Shown: positions 13,857 to 13,950 of the stretch, one piece after another
Position numbering within the stretch: position 1 is the stretch's first letter
How the letters are laid out: every line of letters begins with the position of its first letter
DNA from: Planctomycetaceae bacterium
GTDB taxonomy: Bacteria; Planctomycetota; Planctomycetia; Pirellulales; Thermoguttaceae
Direction: 5' to 3'
Length of the DNA stretch: 13,950 nucleotides
Assembly: GCA_031278315.1 (NCBI GenBank)
Contig: JAITKS010000007.1
Location: forward strand, 1-13,950
Made by a program: the position numbers and the translations under genes
Notes under the pieces: model-generated
Told to the model about the DNA's origin: nothing
Seen by the model: the letters and a program-made list of their open reading frames with translations, nothing else
The model's database searches: none

Positions 13857-13950
13857 TGCTGTCTTTTTAGGGCGATTTTATTTTATGCGCGGATGATTTG
13901 CTATTTGTCTTTTTTTGTCGAATTCTTCACAATAATCGTGTCATAATATC

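Noticed and set aside
13901..13948. Possible 3' end of a minus-strand gene entering from the right (16 open codons to a TAG)
   Set aside because: Too short to judge, with no recognisable motif; another minus frame there is about equally long, so it cannot be supported.

Overview
The window looks like chromosome from a low-G+C (about one third G+C by eye) member of the Planctomycetota. Two proteins point there. The first is a secreted protein ending in a DUF1559 domain, a family greatly expanded in planctomycetes. The second is a 911-residue membrane protein whose N-terminus resembles a domain I know from planctomycete hypothetical proteins and whose C-terminus is FecR-like. The lineage call is inference from family content; no rRNA or other phylogenetic marker is present.

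Layout: positions 1-1219 hold no gene and are built almost entirely of repeats. Three plus-strand genes follow: a DUF1559 protein (1220-3397), an ABC-3 metal-transporter permease (3600-4448), and a stand-alone FMN-binding glutamate-synthase-like protein with an N-terminal cysteine cluster (5052-6641). Two minus-strand genes come next: an alpha/beta hydrolase (6969-7919) and, upstream of it, a class I mannose-6-phosphate isomerase (8345-9349). A 790-bp divergent gap then leads to the 911-residue membrane protein (10140-12875) and a HAD phosphatase (12984-13658), both on the plus strand. The last 290 bases are again repeats. I see no rRNA, tRNA, CRISPR array, transposase, integrase or phage gene.

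The genes do not form one obvious pathway. They are mostly housekeeping or planctomycete-typical genes, each separated by long AT-rich gaps. The permease has no ATPase or binding-protein gene beside it, and the glutamate-synthase-like gene has no amidotransferase or small subunit beside it, so partners must be encoded elsewhere.

The striking feature is the intergenic DNA. At least three interleaved repeat families occur: (A) a composite element made of a GTGTCTCTAC hairpin block, a TTTATTTTTTGTAAC block, a TTCTCTGTGTTCTCTGTG block and a terminal ACTGATATATTAC block; (B) a foldback element with TCCGCATGCGAAC arms; (C) a 70-bp tandem unit with a GTCCCTGCGGGAC core, flanked by inverted ends and nested in a longer tandem duplication. 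Several copies abut or run into the 3' ends of genes and appear to supply the stop codons of the isomerase and the HAD phosphatase. No mobilising enzyme for these elements is encoded in the window.
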